From the NCBI GenBank assembly GCA_963377175.1, contig CAUJNA010003247.1:519501-583500 (forward strand): DNA of 64,000 nt. The letters run 5' to 3'. The notes beneath the pieces were generated by a model. The model ran no database searches. It saw only the letters and a program-made list of their open reading frames with translations, and had not been told where the DNA came from. This stretch comes from Effrenium voratum (lineage: Eukaryota; Sar; Dinophyceae; Suessiales; Symbiodiniaceae). The position numbers were made by a program, and so were the translations under genes. Positions 44,084 to 54,269 of the stretch are shown here, piece after piece; positions within the stretch are counted from its first letter, which is position 1, and each line of letters opens with the position of its first letter.

Positions 44084-44687
44084 TGTCCTTGAAATCTGCC
44101 GGTATGAGCATGGTTCAGCCGCGTGTACCTGAGTCTGCCGACCTGTGGATGGAGCTCTGGCTGAACACAGCCTTGGGAATTCTGGGTAGTCTTGACTTTT
44201 GCGGGTGCCTGGGGATTGCCCCGATCTCATTTAGCAGCACTCACACCCCTGGTGGGAAGCGTATATTGGTTGCCTTCAGGCGGGGCTTCGCATGTTTCCG
44301 CATAGTTATAGAAATGAGCAGGAATGTCTGCAGCAAACTGGCCACCCAACAACTAGGATTTCGTGTAGGCTTTCCTGTCGGTTTGATAGAAAACCGGGTT
44401 GAGTTGCTGAGTCACATTAGGCTCCAGTGTCCAAAAGCCGGCCATCGGGGACACTCCTCCGGCGATCACTTGATCCGAGCCCAAATCAATTGAAACACAA
44501 CAACGAGCCCCGTCCATATAATTGTGTGGTGCTTATTTGTTCCGGTTTGCGACATGTGACTTCATCTGCGTTGCTGCTTCGTCTTCGGCGGTTCCTCTTG
44601 TTTATCGATTCTCGGACTTCCTTTGCGCGGCCCAGGCGTTTCTTTCTCTCTTTTTTTTCTGGGGGAGGGGGGGTGGACTTCCTGGCC

Positions 44688-44802
44688 CATGGCCGCCAGG
44701 CTGCGGCGCTTGCGCGCCGCCTCGGCTTCGTCGCCTGCCCCGTTGAACGACCCGAAACGCAGAGCTTTCCTTGGGGAATGCGTCGAAATGGGCGTGGTAG
44801 GC
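44688..44802 (-). CDS. exon downstream of a family C intron
   Basis: Starts with the G after AAATGGAG, the end of the C element. The frame RPTTPISTHSPRKALRFGSF then NGAGDEAEAARKRRSLAAM is open and becomes strongly GC3-rich. Basic Ser-rich sites (SPRKALRFGSF, KRRSLA) resemble kinase or calmodulin target segments; that is inference. It joins in phase with the 23-nt exon at 44920-44942. Confidence 0.5.
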
Positions 44803-44908
44803 CTCCATTTGCTTAAGACCCTGGGAAAAATAAAAAATGCTTCCAGTAGTGATAGATCCCCTTTAGAACCAACAAGGGGAAAAAAACATCTTCTTAAGCA
44901 AATGGAAG
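44802..44908 (+). mobile_element. family C TIR element (complete) acting as putative intron
   Basis: Ends CCTCCATTTGCTTAAG and CTTAAGCAAATGGAAG with a perfect 4-bp duplication TAGG (44798-44801 and 44909-44912). On minus the putative intron runs from GTCCCCCCCTA (44919) through the element to AAATGGAG (44803), 117 bp. Confidence 0.85.
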
Positions 44909-44919
44909 TAGGGGGGGAC

Positions 44920-44942
44920 CTGTGGGTTTCCCTCTTGGCTTC
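44920..44942 (-). CDS. 23-nt micro-exon
   Basis: Between TTCAACAG and CACAG|GTCCCC: EAKRETH plus two bases (AG) completed by G of the next exon. Short, so chance is possible; support comes from both splice words and phase. Confidence 0.35.
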
Positions 44943-45119
44943 CTGTTGAAGACGAAACCGTCCTTTTTAGAGGAACCCCCCCCCTCCCCCTCTTCCGCAC
45001 GGCAACCATCGCAACTTTGTGCAGAAATATGTTTGGCTGTGGGTCACAAATCGGGCCCCACAAAGGAACCCTGGTAAATGGACACATGGACTAAAACCTG
45101 CGGTCCTCTGGTGGTTAGA

Positions 45120-45238
45120 CTAGGTCCAGTAGAGAGGTTTGAATAAGGGTACCCTTTTTCCTGTAGTCTATTTTAGTAGGGGAACCCTCCCCCGAGAAAA
45201 ACAAAAAAAAGGTAAAAGGGCACTACTGGGGCACCTAG
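45120..45238 (+). mobile_element. family A TIR element
   Basis: CTAGGTCCAGTAGAGAGG to CACTACTGGGGCACCTAG. Flanking 4-mers (TAGA, CAAA) do not match. Confidence 0.75.
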
Positions 45239-45430
45239 CAAATTTTGACCCATACCCATTTGAGTGGAATAAGGGCCCCCAACACCTCCCAAATTCATCG
45301 GGACATCATTTGGCTGCCCGATCCCAGCCTGGGTCGCTCGCGGCCCTCGTCATCCTGGGGCACGGAGCAAAGTACTGGAGAATTGGTGTCATGCCCCGCC
45401 CAAATCAATGGTAGACCAAACCCAAAAATT

Positions 45431-45560
45431 CTAGGGGCTGATTCCAACAATTCTTTCCAACCATGGTTCTTTTCAAAAACCAGCTGTTTGCCCTGGGATT
45501 CCGGAGGTTTTCCAGAAAGAAGGATCCTTGGAAAGAATGGAAATGGAAGGTACCCATGGA
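45431..45560 (-). repeat. family E element, inverted
   Basis: CTAGGGGCTGATTCC, then AACCATGGTTCTTTTCAAAA and GAAGGATCCTTGGAAAGAAT. This is the only E copy seen in reverse orientation. Confidence 0.65.
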
Positions 45561-46427
45561 AAAGTCGTCCGTCGGCCATTTGCCTTTCCCAAACTCGCAC
45601 GGCATTCCCCAAGTGGATGCTTTCTGCATGGGCCAACGGCTCATATTCAAGGCAAACGCCCGCAGTGTGGGTCAGCACAAGGCCAAATCTGTGAAAGCAA
45701 GCAGGTTCCCTGTTCAGGGGGTAAACTGATATGAACGCGTTTCAGCATCCGGAAGGCACTCCTTTGGAAATGATGTTGGCAGAAAGGATTGGCAGATCAG
45801 CTGAAAATCATCCAGACAGGCAGCCTTCAAAGAACTGAACTGGAGGTTATGAGGCGCCCCTGGCGGTCCTCTCACTCAGGCGTCAAAAAGGGGGCTTTCT
45901 TGGATGCGGACCCTCTCCCTATATTGGGGGGATGGGGATCAGCGAGACAAAAAGAGGACTGGAAACAACCGTACTGCTGACATCCAAAGAATGCAGCCCA
46001 TGCTCACTTTTGTGCATTTTTCGACCACTGAAAAGGAGTTTTTGACGACATGGCGATCCGGTGCAATAAAGGCCTTGGACCCAAAACCCGGTGAGGTGGA
46101 CTCAGGGGCTGTTTGGAGCGTGAGCGTTTGCCCCCATGTCAGTGATCCCCATTTTTTCGGGGTACGCAAAATGATCAACCCGGGCCGTTTTTTAATGAAC
46201 GAGCCCTTGCAATACTCCAACACCTGCATGGAACCCTTCAAGGACGGTCCAATCACCATCGTTGCCCCTCCAAATCGGTGAGTTCTACGTTCCCAAATTC
46301 AGCCATCCACATGTTGCAATGGGGGTACCCGTGCCCTTTTTTGGGATTCGTCGAAACCCAGCATTTCAGGTACCCCCGCCCAAAAAAAGAACAAAAAACA
46401 AAGGTTCCCTCAAGAAGCAGACACTCA

Positions 46428-46561
46428 CATGGCCCTGGGTCAAAAACCAAATCGTACCCCCAGTGAACATCCCAATCCCCACTGAAATGGACTAAAATGG
46501 GTGGTGCACCATGGTGCACCTACCCCAAAATGGCACCATTGGTTGTGATCCACGGACATGG
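46428..46561 (+). repeat. family D element
   Basis: CATGGCCCTGGGTCAAAAAC at the left and GTGATCCACGGACATG at the right, around CCCCCAGTGAACATCCCAAT. A 16-bp inner palindrome, GGTGCACCATGGTGCACC, sits in the middle. Confidence 0.65.
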
Positions 46562-46679
46562 CGAACCGGTGGTTTTCTTAAGTCTGGCGGCGAGAGCGTG
46601 CCCAACTGATCGCTCTGCCTAGGCTCCCGGCCGGTGTGGATTTTGTGTGGGTCTTGAAGGGGTAGTGTAACCCTTTGGA

Positions 46680-46889
46680 GTTGGCTTGGAGGGGGGACAC
46701 AAATGGGCTGCAACACTCTGTGAAGTTCTTGAGTGTTCCAAACGCCTCGCGTTGCTTTTTGAAGGCGTTGAAGGATTCTGGCCCCTGACCATATCGTGTA
46801 ATTAAACAGGCCACGCTCAGAGAGAGGAGACCGGAGGCCTGGCGTGGGGCTCTAATGCAAGCAAGACTTGACACCCAAAGGTCGGCCAA
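46680..46889 (-). CDS. unrecognised open frame
   Basis: Minus frame with LACIRAPRQASGLLSLSVAC, LITRYGQGPESFNAFKKQRE and AFGTLKNFTECCSPF reads like real protein but has only moderate GC3. Could be an exon of an older gene or a transposon remnant. No family recognised. Confidence 0.3.
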
Positions 46890-47445
46890 AACTGATGGCC
46901 ACAGTCAATACATGAACATCGCGACTTTGGGTGAAGAGGGTGCGTCAACAATAAGGGCCCGCAACACAAATGTGCTTCTTTTACTTTTGGGGGCCTTTTA
47001 AACCAACCGAACAAAGGGGAATCGAAAAACAGAAACACAAGATTGGCTTTAGAGCCAGGGCCAACCACTGGGACCAGGTGAACAGGCCAGGACGTCGAAT
47101 CGCCAAAATCAAACAAGAAGGTAGCTCGACCTGAACGCACCCCTGCGCGGGTGGGGGTGGTTTCATGGTTGTTCTCTGATACCAAGATGGGTCATTCCCA
47201 TGACGACTTTGTCACCTTCAGGGGAATTTCCCTTGGTATCGCAGGCAATTTCCCCATGATAACCACAGGGACCACTGGCCATGAGGCCACCCATGGGCCA
47301 TGAGGAATGCCTGGAGGTTCCTCAGCGTGATATTCTCAACAGCCCTGGAAGCCTCCCTGAAAGCTGCCCCAAACCACCAACCAGAGCTTGTTTGGGCACA
47401 GACCCCATAGCTTTCAGCTGTTCGGGGAAGAAACCAAACAAAAAA

Positions 47446-47681
47446 AACATGTCCGCCTTCTCAGCTCAGGAGGCTGCCTATGGCAAGCCTGGTATATTGA
47501 GCAACCTGGCGCTGGAAGAGCAGAAGTGTGCCAGGATGAAGCAGTATCCACAAAGAGCGTGAGACAGATGCTGCTGGGAGAATTAGAGCCAACACCTGCA
47601 GACGAGGGGCGCTCCGTCCGTGTGGAAGCTGGGATGGACCTCCCGGGTCAAGACGCGCCCCGGAAAGGGGAGGGGGTTTAG
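47446..47681 (+). pseudogene. unrecognised overlapping open frames
   Basis: A plus frame MSAFSAQEAAYGKPGILSNL then ALEEQKCARMKQYPQR ends at TGA. A second plus frame continues with RQMLLGELEPTPADEGRSVR and VEAGMDLPGQDAPRKGEG. The two look like parts of one frame broken by an indel. Function unknown. Confidence 0.25.
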
Positions 47682-47695
47682 TGGGGTGGAGGCAG

Positions 47696-48060
47696 TTACG
47701 AGCTCATCCTGGGACATGCTGGGCTAGGCTCCCCAGAAATGGCCTGAAACCCATGCAGGGCTTTATGTATAGCCTGAAGTGCAAGACCAGGCGGTATGGT
47801 TGCCCGTGACACCCTTTTGGGGGGGGGTACACGAGATAAGCCCTTGAATGCGAATTCAGAAAGGAAATGCACCAAGGAAACCTCCCTAGTTTCATTCTGC
47901 AACAAGTCTGGCAAAGCATAAGCAGCTTCGTGCCGCAACAACGGACACTCGCCACAGGGAGGTCCTGGTGAAAGCAAGCAACCCAACGAACGCTGCACAT
48001 CAGTCCTTTGGGCAGCGGACGTCGATCCAAGTGCAGCCGAAAATGCGAACAGCGGAACTT
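47696..48060 (-). pseudogene. possible tyrosine-recombinase-like remnant
   Basis: Minus frame with AALGSTSAAQRTDVQRSLGC, LLSPGPPCGECPLLRHEAAY and ALPDLLQNETREV. The pattern RTD, then GC, then C..CP and a helix resembles a Cys-containing block I recall from dinoflagellate mobile-element recombinases. The match is weak and from memory. A longer overlapping minus frame (47704-48489) is probably its shadow. Confidence 0.25.
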
Positions 48061-48688
48061 AGCTTGAAAGACCAGGAAACTCGACAATACAACCCAGTGG
48101 ACCCTTTCACCTGCATATAGCAGTACGTGGTAAATAACCAAGAGAGCCACCTTTTCAAAGCCAGAAGGAAAATAGCGGTAGTTGGCACCCAAAGTTGGAT
48201 ATAAAGAGGTGGCTTTCATCCGCAAAGTCTCCTTCTGTTTGGTGGCTTCGCCAAAAACAAACTGCAACTGATTGATGGAAGTGGGGCTCGTGCAAGGGGA
48301 AAGTCCTGGTGCAAGGGATGTATGGCGGGGGGGGGGGGGGGGGGCCGGGGCCCAAACCTTAGGTGGGGATGCTGGGATGCCCTTGGTCAGAATGCTCCCG
48401 AGGCACCCCCGTGTTCGTCTGGTCCTTTTTTGAGATGGCGGCATTGTCCTGCGGTGCCTGTTTTCCAACCAACGCAGCAACACAAACATTATATAAGGAA
48501 GTGGTATGGTCAGTTGCGCCCTCCTATTATTTCAGAGAACTTTCCTTCTTCCTGCGAAGCCCTATTACCCATGTAGTAGGCAACCAGCCATAATACCCAT
48601 AATACATGGGCAACAAATGTCCCAGATCGGTTGGGGGAAAAAAGGGAAGCCAACCGGCAGCCAATAGGAAACCACTGGGACACCAATA

Positions 48689-48937
48689 CTTCCATTTGGT
48701 TAAGACCCCTGGATTCAAAAATATCAAAACATCCAGTAGTGATTAATTCCTTTTAAAACCAACCAAGGAAATTAAAGACATATTCTTAAGCAGGGTTGTG
48801 GGGAATGACCACTTCTGTGATACAACAGAAAGGGCTTCCCAAAGACTAACCCCCCATATGAAGGGGGAGATTGCCTTGTATCACAGTGGGGAAAAACCCC
48901 GAGTGAGCCCACAACCCTGTTCTTAAGCAAATGAAAG
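48689..48937 (+). mobile_element. family C element split by a hAT-like MITE
   Basis: Left end CTTCCATTTGGTTAAG, core CCAGTAGTGATTAATTCC and AAAACCAACC, right end TTCTTAAGCAAATGAAAG. The right end is interrupted by a 129-bp insertion. Outer flanks AATA and AATG almost match. Confidence 0.7.
48791..48919. mobile_element. hAT-like MITE with 8-bp target duplication
   Basis: 12-bp perfect inverted ends CAGGGTTGTGGG/CCCACAACCCTG, with an exact 8-bp direct repeat TTCTTAAG on each side (48783-48790 and 48920-48927). Subterminal CTGTGATACAA is also repeated in inverse. Eight-base duplications and CAGGG ends are hallmarks of hAT elements. Removing it and one duplication restores an ordinary family C end. 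No coding capacity. Confidence 0.85.
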
Positions 48938-48989
48938 AATGGGACACCGGTAGGAAGACCATTTTTCGGGGTCCAACCTTTGGTTCGGC

Positions 48990-49100
48990 TCCCCTCCACC
49001 CCGCGAGTCGGTTGTGAGTCTTCAAAAGCGAGCTCACGGCCTGCAAGGCCTGGCTGCTCTGACCGCTGGTCACGGTGTGGTAGGTCTGCATCCTCCTTAC
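48990..49100 (-). CDS. exon-like segment
   Basis: Minus frame RMQTYHTVTSGQSSQALQAV then SSLLKTHNRLAG, high GC3, helical. Edges uncertain. Its 3' end (minus) runs into sequence beside the split family C element. Confidence 0.5.
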
Positions 49101-49127
49101 ACAAAACCCGTTTTTTTTGAGCCACGC

Positions 49128-49232
49128 ACGGGAACCTTCTGGAAACTCTGGAAAACTTCTGGAAACTCCGGGGAAAACGGCTAGTTTTGGAAAGAACGAT
49201 GGTTGAAAAGAATGGGGAATCAACACGTCCCC
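49128..49232 (+). repeat. family E element, diverged
   Basis: GAACGATGGTTGAAAAGAAT and two direct CTTCTGGAAACTC units; left terminus lost. Confidence 0.45.
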
Positions 49233-49239
49233 GTTTTTT

Positions 49240-50215
49240 GAACCACGCACGGGCTGTCCGTTTAAAGACCCCAACGAAAATGCCAGGTGAGCATGAGTAG
49301 AAAAGGCCAAACACTCAAAAAGATCATCAAAAAAGGATTCATTGCCTCAAACACTCAAACATCTAAAGCCACGTGAGCATGGGTAGGGAAGGCCAAGAAT
49401 CTCATCAAAACGATTCATTACCTCAAATCTCGCCTGTTTCGGTAGAAAATGGCCCCTGGAATCTGAGTCCAAAGCAAGATTCCCATCCACACGACTACTT
49501 TTGCTCTTTAGCAAGGGGGTCCTTTACTTGGTTGACGTTGGAAGGGGAGCAAAAAATTGAATTTCAGCAGCAAAGTGGGGATTTCCCACTAAACCACAAT
49601 AAGCAAAAATGTAAAATGTTTCCCAACGACACCCATGTTTAGTATAACACAAGGCTGCAACCTACGAACTCACGTTCCCACAATGATGTACGTGAGCCAT
49701 ACAGCTTTGGTTTGGATGCTCATGTTTTAGAGGTGTGGGTGGGGGGGGGGGCTGCATAAGCCGTACATGGGCACTTTGCAAAACGCAAAAAATGGGACCC
49801 CTCTGGGCCCCTCTGGGGAGTTGGCTTCATCTGGATTCAATTTGCCTGGACATATCATTAGGGTTCGGTTTACAGCCAATGTTCGACACCCCCCGAATCT
49901 GCGATTCTTTGAAGCTCTTTCTTCTTCCTACCAAGTCAATAGTAAACGCCTTCTTGCCAGCTCCGGCCCTACGACGAAGCATCACTTGCTGGTTTTCAGC
50001 AAAGAGTTTGGGGAATGAGCCTGGGCATCCCAAAGAAAACCACCAGTTGGATGGTTTATATATATATATATATGGTACCCCCCCCCCCTGGAATACTCAG
50101 GTTTTTGGCCAAAAATTGACATGTGGCTGTAAAAATGCATGCACAACACACGTTCCAGCTTCTAAAAATGAGGCTCTAAAAATGCACGCCTTTTTAGGCC
50201 TAAATTCTAGCATCG
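49240..50215. other. no recognised gene
   Basis: G run at 49740-49751 and (TA)n at 50058-50073 only. Low-GC3 open frames are not supported. Confidence 0.4.
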
Positions 50216-50580
50216 GTACTTAGGGCAATCCAGGATGTGCTAGCATGTGCTAGCACATCCTGGATTGAAGATTGAAGATTGAAGATTCTGAGACCACTTG
50301 TTCTGGAAATCTTCAATCCATCCTTAGGACAAACTGATATGTGCTAGCACGTGCTAGCACATCCTGGATTGAAGATTGAAGATTGAAGATTATCTGACAA
50401 CTCTCTCTGGGATTCTTCAATCTTCAATCCAGGATGTGCTAGCACGTGCGAGCACATATCAGTTTGTCCTAAGGATGGGTTGAAGATTTCCAGAACAAGT
50501 GGTCTCAGAATCTTCAATCTTCAATCTTCAATCCAGGATGTGCTAGCACGTGCTAGCACATCCTGGATTGCCCTAAGTAC
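50216..50580. repeat. 365-bp near-perfect palindrome
   Basis: From GTACTTAGGGC to GCCCTAAGTAC the two halves are reverse complements about position 50398, with only a few mismatches and a short loop (ACAACTCTCTCTGG). Each arm holds two smaller palindromes (AGGATGTGCTAGCACGTGC and its inverse) and a 7-bp repeat ATTGAAG. A transcript would fold into a long hairpin. Origin unknown: foldback element or inverted duplication. Confidence 0.95.
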
Positions 50581-50960
50581 ATATTTGGAGAATTTCAGAA
50601 AGAGTTGTCTGAGAATCTTCAATCTTCAGATCCTGGGTTGCCCTAAGTGCGGATTGAAGAATCCAAAAGGCAGACCGGGAGTGCACGTTGTCAGAATCAA
50701 ACTGTGGATGTGCACTTGCACTGCCTGCATTTGGCCAGGGGGGAAAATTGTTGTTGACATCTTTACAGTTTTGTTGTGGACTCCAGGATGGAAGATTCTC
50801 AAATAGAAAATATGGTAGATCTTCAATCTTCAATGCAGGGGGCAAAACCGTAATGAGTCTAGAACAAACTGTCAAGTTTTTAGGGGACCAGGATTGAGGA
50901 TGTTCTAAACATCTGTTTGTGGAATCTTGTATACTCGATCTTCGATCCAGGGCAACACGA
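50581..50960. repeat. degenerate repeats related to the palindrome
   Basis: Words of the palindrome (CTTCAATCTTCA, GGGTTGCCCTAAGT, GATTGAAGAATCC, TTCTGAGAATCTTCAATC) recur out of order, suggesting older rearranged copies. Confidence 0.7.
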
Positions 50961-50964
50961 TCTG

Positions 50965-52210
50965 AGCAAATGCTGTAAAACACTGCGTTGTACAGCATTT
51001 ATGCCAAGAATAAGATCTATGATTGAAAGTCATGGCTTGGCTCAGTTCTTGCTTGGTTCAATCCACATGGAGTTCGATAAGGACAATAACCCTTTGAAAA
51101 ATGAGTTTGATTCCAAATTCATTTGGCCATGACAATAGCCATCTTCTCTAGTTGATTTTTGAAATGCACAAGAAATTGTAAACGAGTAAACTTGAATTTG
51201 GTTTGAACTCGAAAGCGTTTTAAACTGGATATCCTTCCCTTGCTTGAATTTCAATAGTTGTTATTGGCGATGGTTGAGCCAAGTTAGACAAGCAACACAC
51301 ACACACACATGGGATAGTTATGTTTCAAATAGACTGAACTAGCATGTACATGGAATTCTGCACAACACTCGAGTTAACACGTAAATGCAACTGCGCAAGG
51401 ACATGACGTAGGAATGAGTTCCTTTTCCCCAAGTTGATGATCTGCTTAACTTCGCTGCCAAACAAAGGTAAGAAACACAAAATAGCAGAGCTGCTACAGG
51501 CGCGTTGAAGCTGCCAAAGCATACTTCGCGCACTACTCTTGTACTGGACAGTTGTGTTTTTTGAGCTGGAGCTGCCAAAGTGAACTTTGCATACTCCAAT
51601 GCGACGGTCACACAACTCGCAACTCCTTCAACGTTGAGCTTAACTTCTGCTTGGTTGGAATTTGCATGGAGTTGAGCGTCCAGTCAGTTCATTTCAGAAT
51701 CTCAAGGCATTTCTCACCCCGAGTCTGGCCAAAAACCTCAGTTCTAGCCCAAAACCTGAGTATTTCAAGGGGGGGGTAGCATATATATATATATATATGC
51801 GTCATGCCATGTCCCGAATAAAGGAATGAACCGATTGGGGATTCCCCCACATAAAGGAAACCACAGGATGGACCGTTCACATTCCCTGCGAGAGCTCTCG
51901 CAGCAAGCAAGTCTTCCCCTGACCGCACCCTCCATGCGGAAAACACCGGTTCGGCTTCGGGTCCAAGGCTCTGAGTTTGTCTTGATCTAAACCTGGTACA
52001 AACCAAGAACCAGGTAGACCTCCCTTAGCATGGCTGGGTTCCTGTAGACTTCCCTTCGAAGAATCTCCATCCAAAAGGTGACCCTGGAACAACCCCTTGT
52101 TTGGTGTGGTTGCTTGGGGAACCCGCATAGTATCATAAAGCAATCCAACCTCCCAAAAGGGCCTTGGTTTCAGAACCAGATCCCAAACATGTCCTTGCTA
52201 GCAGCCTTTT
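50965..52210. other. no recognised gene
   Basis: AT-richer than surroundings, with (CA)n at 51296-51309 and (TA)n at 51780-51800. No exon-like island. Confidence 0.4.
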
Positions 52211-52217
52211 CGGGGCT

Positions 52218-52338
52218 GGTTGGTTGGTTGGTTGGTTGGTTGGTTGGTTGGTTGGTTGGTTGGTTGGTTGGTTGGTTGGTTGGTTGGTTGGTTGGTTGGT
52301 TGGTTGGTTGGTTGGTTGGTTGGTTGGTTGGTTGGTTC
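52218..52338 (+). repeat. (GGTT)30 microsatellite
   Basis: About 120 bp of uninterrupted GGTT. The long open frames over it encode only a Val-Gly-Trp-Leu repeat and are not genes. Confidence 0.98.
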
Positions 52339-52664
52339 CACAGGGGTGGCTTAAGAACTTGAAGGCTGCCCTTGCTTTTCAGCAGGGAACTCGACCCAGC
52401 AAGACTCTCGGGAGTGCGGTTTGTTGCTGCTTATTTGGCACGTCTTTCCCCCCCCCCCGGAGTCCCGGTTTTCGAGAGACTCAAAACCCACCAGCGAATC
52501 CAGGCTCGATAACCCAGCGGTAAAACTCTACACTTTTTTTCGCGGGGGGCGTTCCACTTCAGATTCACGTAGGGAACTCCGAATTTGAATTCATCCGACG
52601 GGTTTCTCAGTCCGTTCGTACCTAGCCCTGGCTACGACCCACCCCTCAAGTCCACAGCGAGCGT

Positions 52665-52775
52665 CTGCAGGCGTTGCGGCAACATCACCGCGGAGCTGGT
52701 CGACCCGTCCATGTCGGGGTGGGCAGCCGCGGAGCTGTTCGTGCCGTCGTGGCAGTCTTCCCTGCACGGGTGCAA
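52665..52775 (-). CDS. exon-like segment, strand uncertain
   Basis: After CCGTGCAG, minus frame EDCHDGTNSSAAAHPDMDGS then TSSAVMLPQRLQTLAVDL, about 92% GC3. The plus frame CRRCGNITAELVDPSMSGW is equally GC3-rich and shows a CxxCG pair. A family A element lies about 35 bp upstream in minus sense. Confidence 0.42.
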
Positions 52776-52811
52776 AAAAGGCCCACCGCTGAGACCCGTT
52801 TGAGATAGTAC

Positions 52812-52898
52812 CTAGGTAGAGGTTAGATTTCTGTAGTCTATTTTAGTAGGGGAATCCTCCCCCAAAACAGGGTAAAAGGGCACTACTGGGGGACCTAG
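52812..52898 (+). mobile_element. family A TIR element (complete)
   Basis: CTAGGTAGAGGTTAG to CTACTGGGGGACCTAG with a perfect palindromic 4-bp duplication GTAC (52808-52811 and 52899-52902). On either strand GTAC plus element reads GT...CTAG, a complete intron form. Confidence 0.85.
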
Positions 52899-52900
52899 GT

Positions 52901-53060
52901 ACTGTGGATGGGCAAAATTCAAATACGAAGAAATTCAAATACGAAGCACCTAAGAAACCCTGGAAGGATTCCAATGACCCCCCTTCAAATACCAACAAAC
53001 TTTGCGATTTCATCCCATGGTTTCATTTCGTGGTGCGAAGGGATTTTGTCCATCCACTGT
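52901..53060. mobile_element. family J inverted-repeat element
   Basis: ACTGTGGATGGGCAAAATTC at the left is mirrored by GGATTTTGTCCATCCACTGT at the right; CGTGGTGCGAA matches the arm of 8996-9213. The family A copy sits at its left edge. Confidence 0.6.
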
Positions 53061-53064
53061 AAAG

Positions 53065-53970
53065 TAAGTACTGTCCCTCCCAAATTTCCAGGATCTCGCG
53101 TAAAGAGGGTCCAGCTGACTGGTTCCGCTCCTAAGGGGGGGGGGTGTAAAGAGGGTTCAACATGCAAGATATGTAAGGGGCACGAATTCAGTTTCCCCTG
53201 GCACACTTTGCCCGAGTCCCTCACGACCCCATTCTGATGAAGGCCCTGGAAGGCACCTTCTAACTAGAAAACAAGCTGCGCATGTTACAGGAGCCATACA
53301 TGAATAGCCCTAAGTAGCCCAAAGACCACCCTGCGCTGGAAGACAACCCAGACAACTACCTAATGAATTCTTGGGGTCCTCAAACCGCCAGGTCTTGAGT
53401 CTGAGACCATGGGTCTGGGGCTTCCACGGAGCGTCTGGGTATAAAGACAAATTAATGGACAATTGCCCTCTGGCACGATTCGCAAGTTTGTGCGTTTCGC
53501 GACAAGTATCATTTGTTGCAGCTTTTCCACCCGGACATGAGCGATGTTGGTGTTCCACACATATTTGTCGCCAGTGGCCGTCTACCAACCCGCCAGTGGG
53601 ACCTGTGAACCAAGCAGTGCACAAGTGTGCCAAGTGCCCAGGTCAGACAGCTCCATGCCACGGAAACGGCTCCATGCCATGGACATTTGGCTGTGGGTCA
53701 AAACCCTTTACCCCTGGTGAACACCAAAATAGGTGGTACATGGGTGTTCATCCGCCCCAAAATGGCTTGGCATAGGTTATGCCCCATGGACACTTGGAGA
53801 TTGCTGGCATCCGCCAAACTTCTGACTTGATCTCGTTTATAGACGCCACAAATCCGGCAAGCAATGTTCTGCTGAAACCCCTCCTGTCTGAGCTCGTCTG
53901 GTCATAACCCTGAACAACCAATACCCTGCAGGGGAGCCTTGCTAATCTCCGCGCCCCCCCCCCCCCCCAA
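53065..53970. other. no recognised gene
   Basis: A diverged family D copy lies at about 53660-53790 (TTGGCTGTGGGTCAAAACCC). Nothing else was supported. Confidence 0.4.
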
Positions 53971-53974
53971 CACA

Positions 53975-54065
53975 ATGCCCAAACCGCGCGTTCGGATGGT
54001 GACGCTCCGGCTCCGCCGTCTGGTCAGCTCCTGCGTTTCCGAAAGGCACACGAGTGTGCGCCCGA
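53975..54065 (-). CDS. exon-like segment with SRSVTIR
   Basis: Minus frame LGRTLVCLSETQELTRRRSR then SVTIRTRGLG, about 80% GC3. SRSVTIR is repeated exactly in the segment at 57483. The plus strand (MVTLRLRRLVSSCVSERHTS) is also open. Possible duplicated exon. Confidence 0.35.
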
Positions 54066-54149
54066 GGTTTTTGTTTGGAGCTTTACGGCCCAAGGATGAA
54101 GACACAACCGAGGTAAGAGTACCGAGCCTCCAAAGCGACGCACCTTAAC

Positions 54150-54269
54150 CTCACTTGCCCGGTTGGGAGCTGGAAATACAAGGTCAACCTTTTGGGACCT
54201 TTACCAAAAATGGTTGCCAACATGGGAAAACCAAAAGGTCAAAAGGTCGATTCGCTTGGGGCAAGTGAG
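54150..54269 (+). mobile_element. family B TIR element (complete)
   Basis: CTCACTTGCCC and GGGCAAGTGAG ends with a perfect 4-bp duplication TAAC (54146-54149 and 54270-54273). On minus the duplication reads GTTA and the element ends AG. Confidence 0.85.

Noticed and set aside
47696..47998. LLRHEAAYALPDLL as a HEAT-repeat (deoxyhypusine hydroxylase-like) motif
   Set aside because: Only one short match, with no second repeat or metal-binding His-Glu pairs.
52078..52523. Open frames of 94-119 codons with Val-Gly-Trp-Leu repeats
   Set aside because: Translation of the (GGTT)n run.
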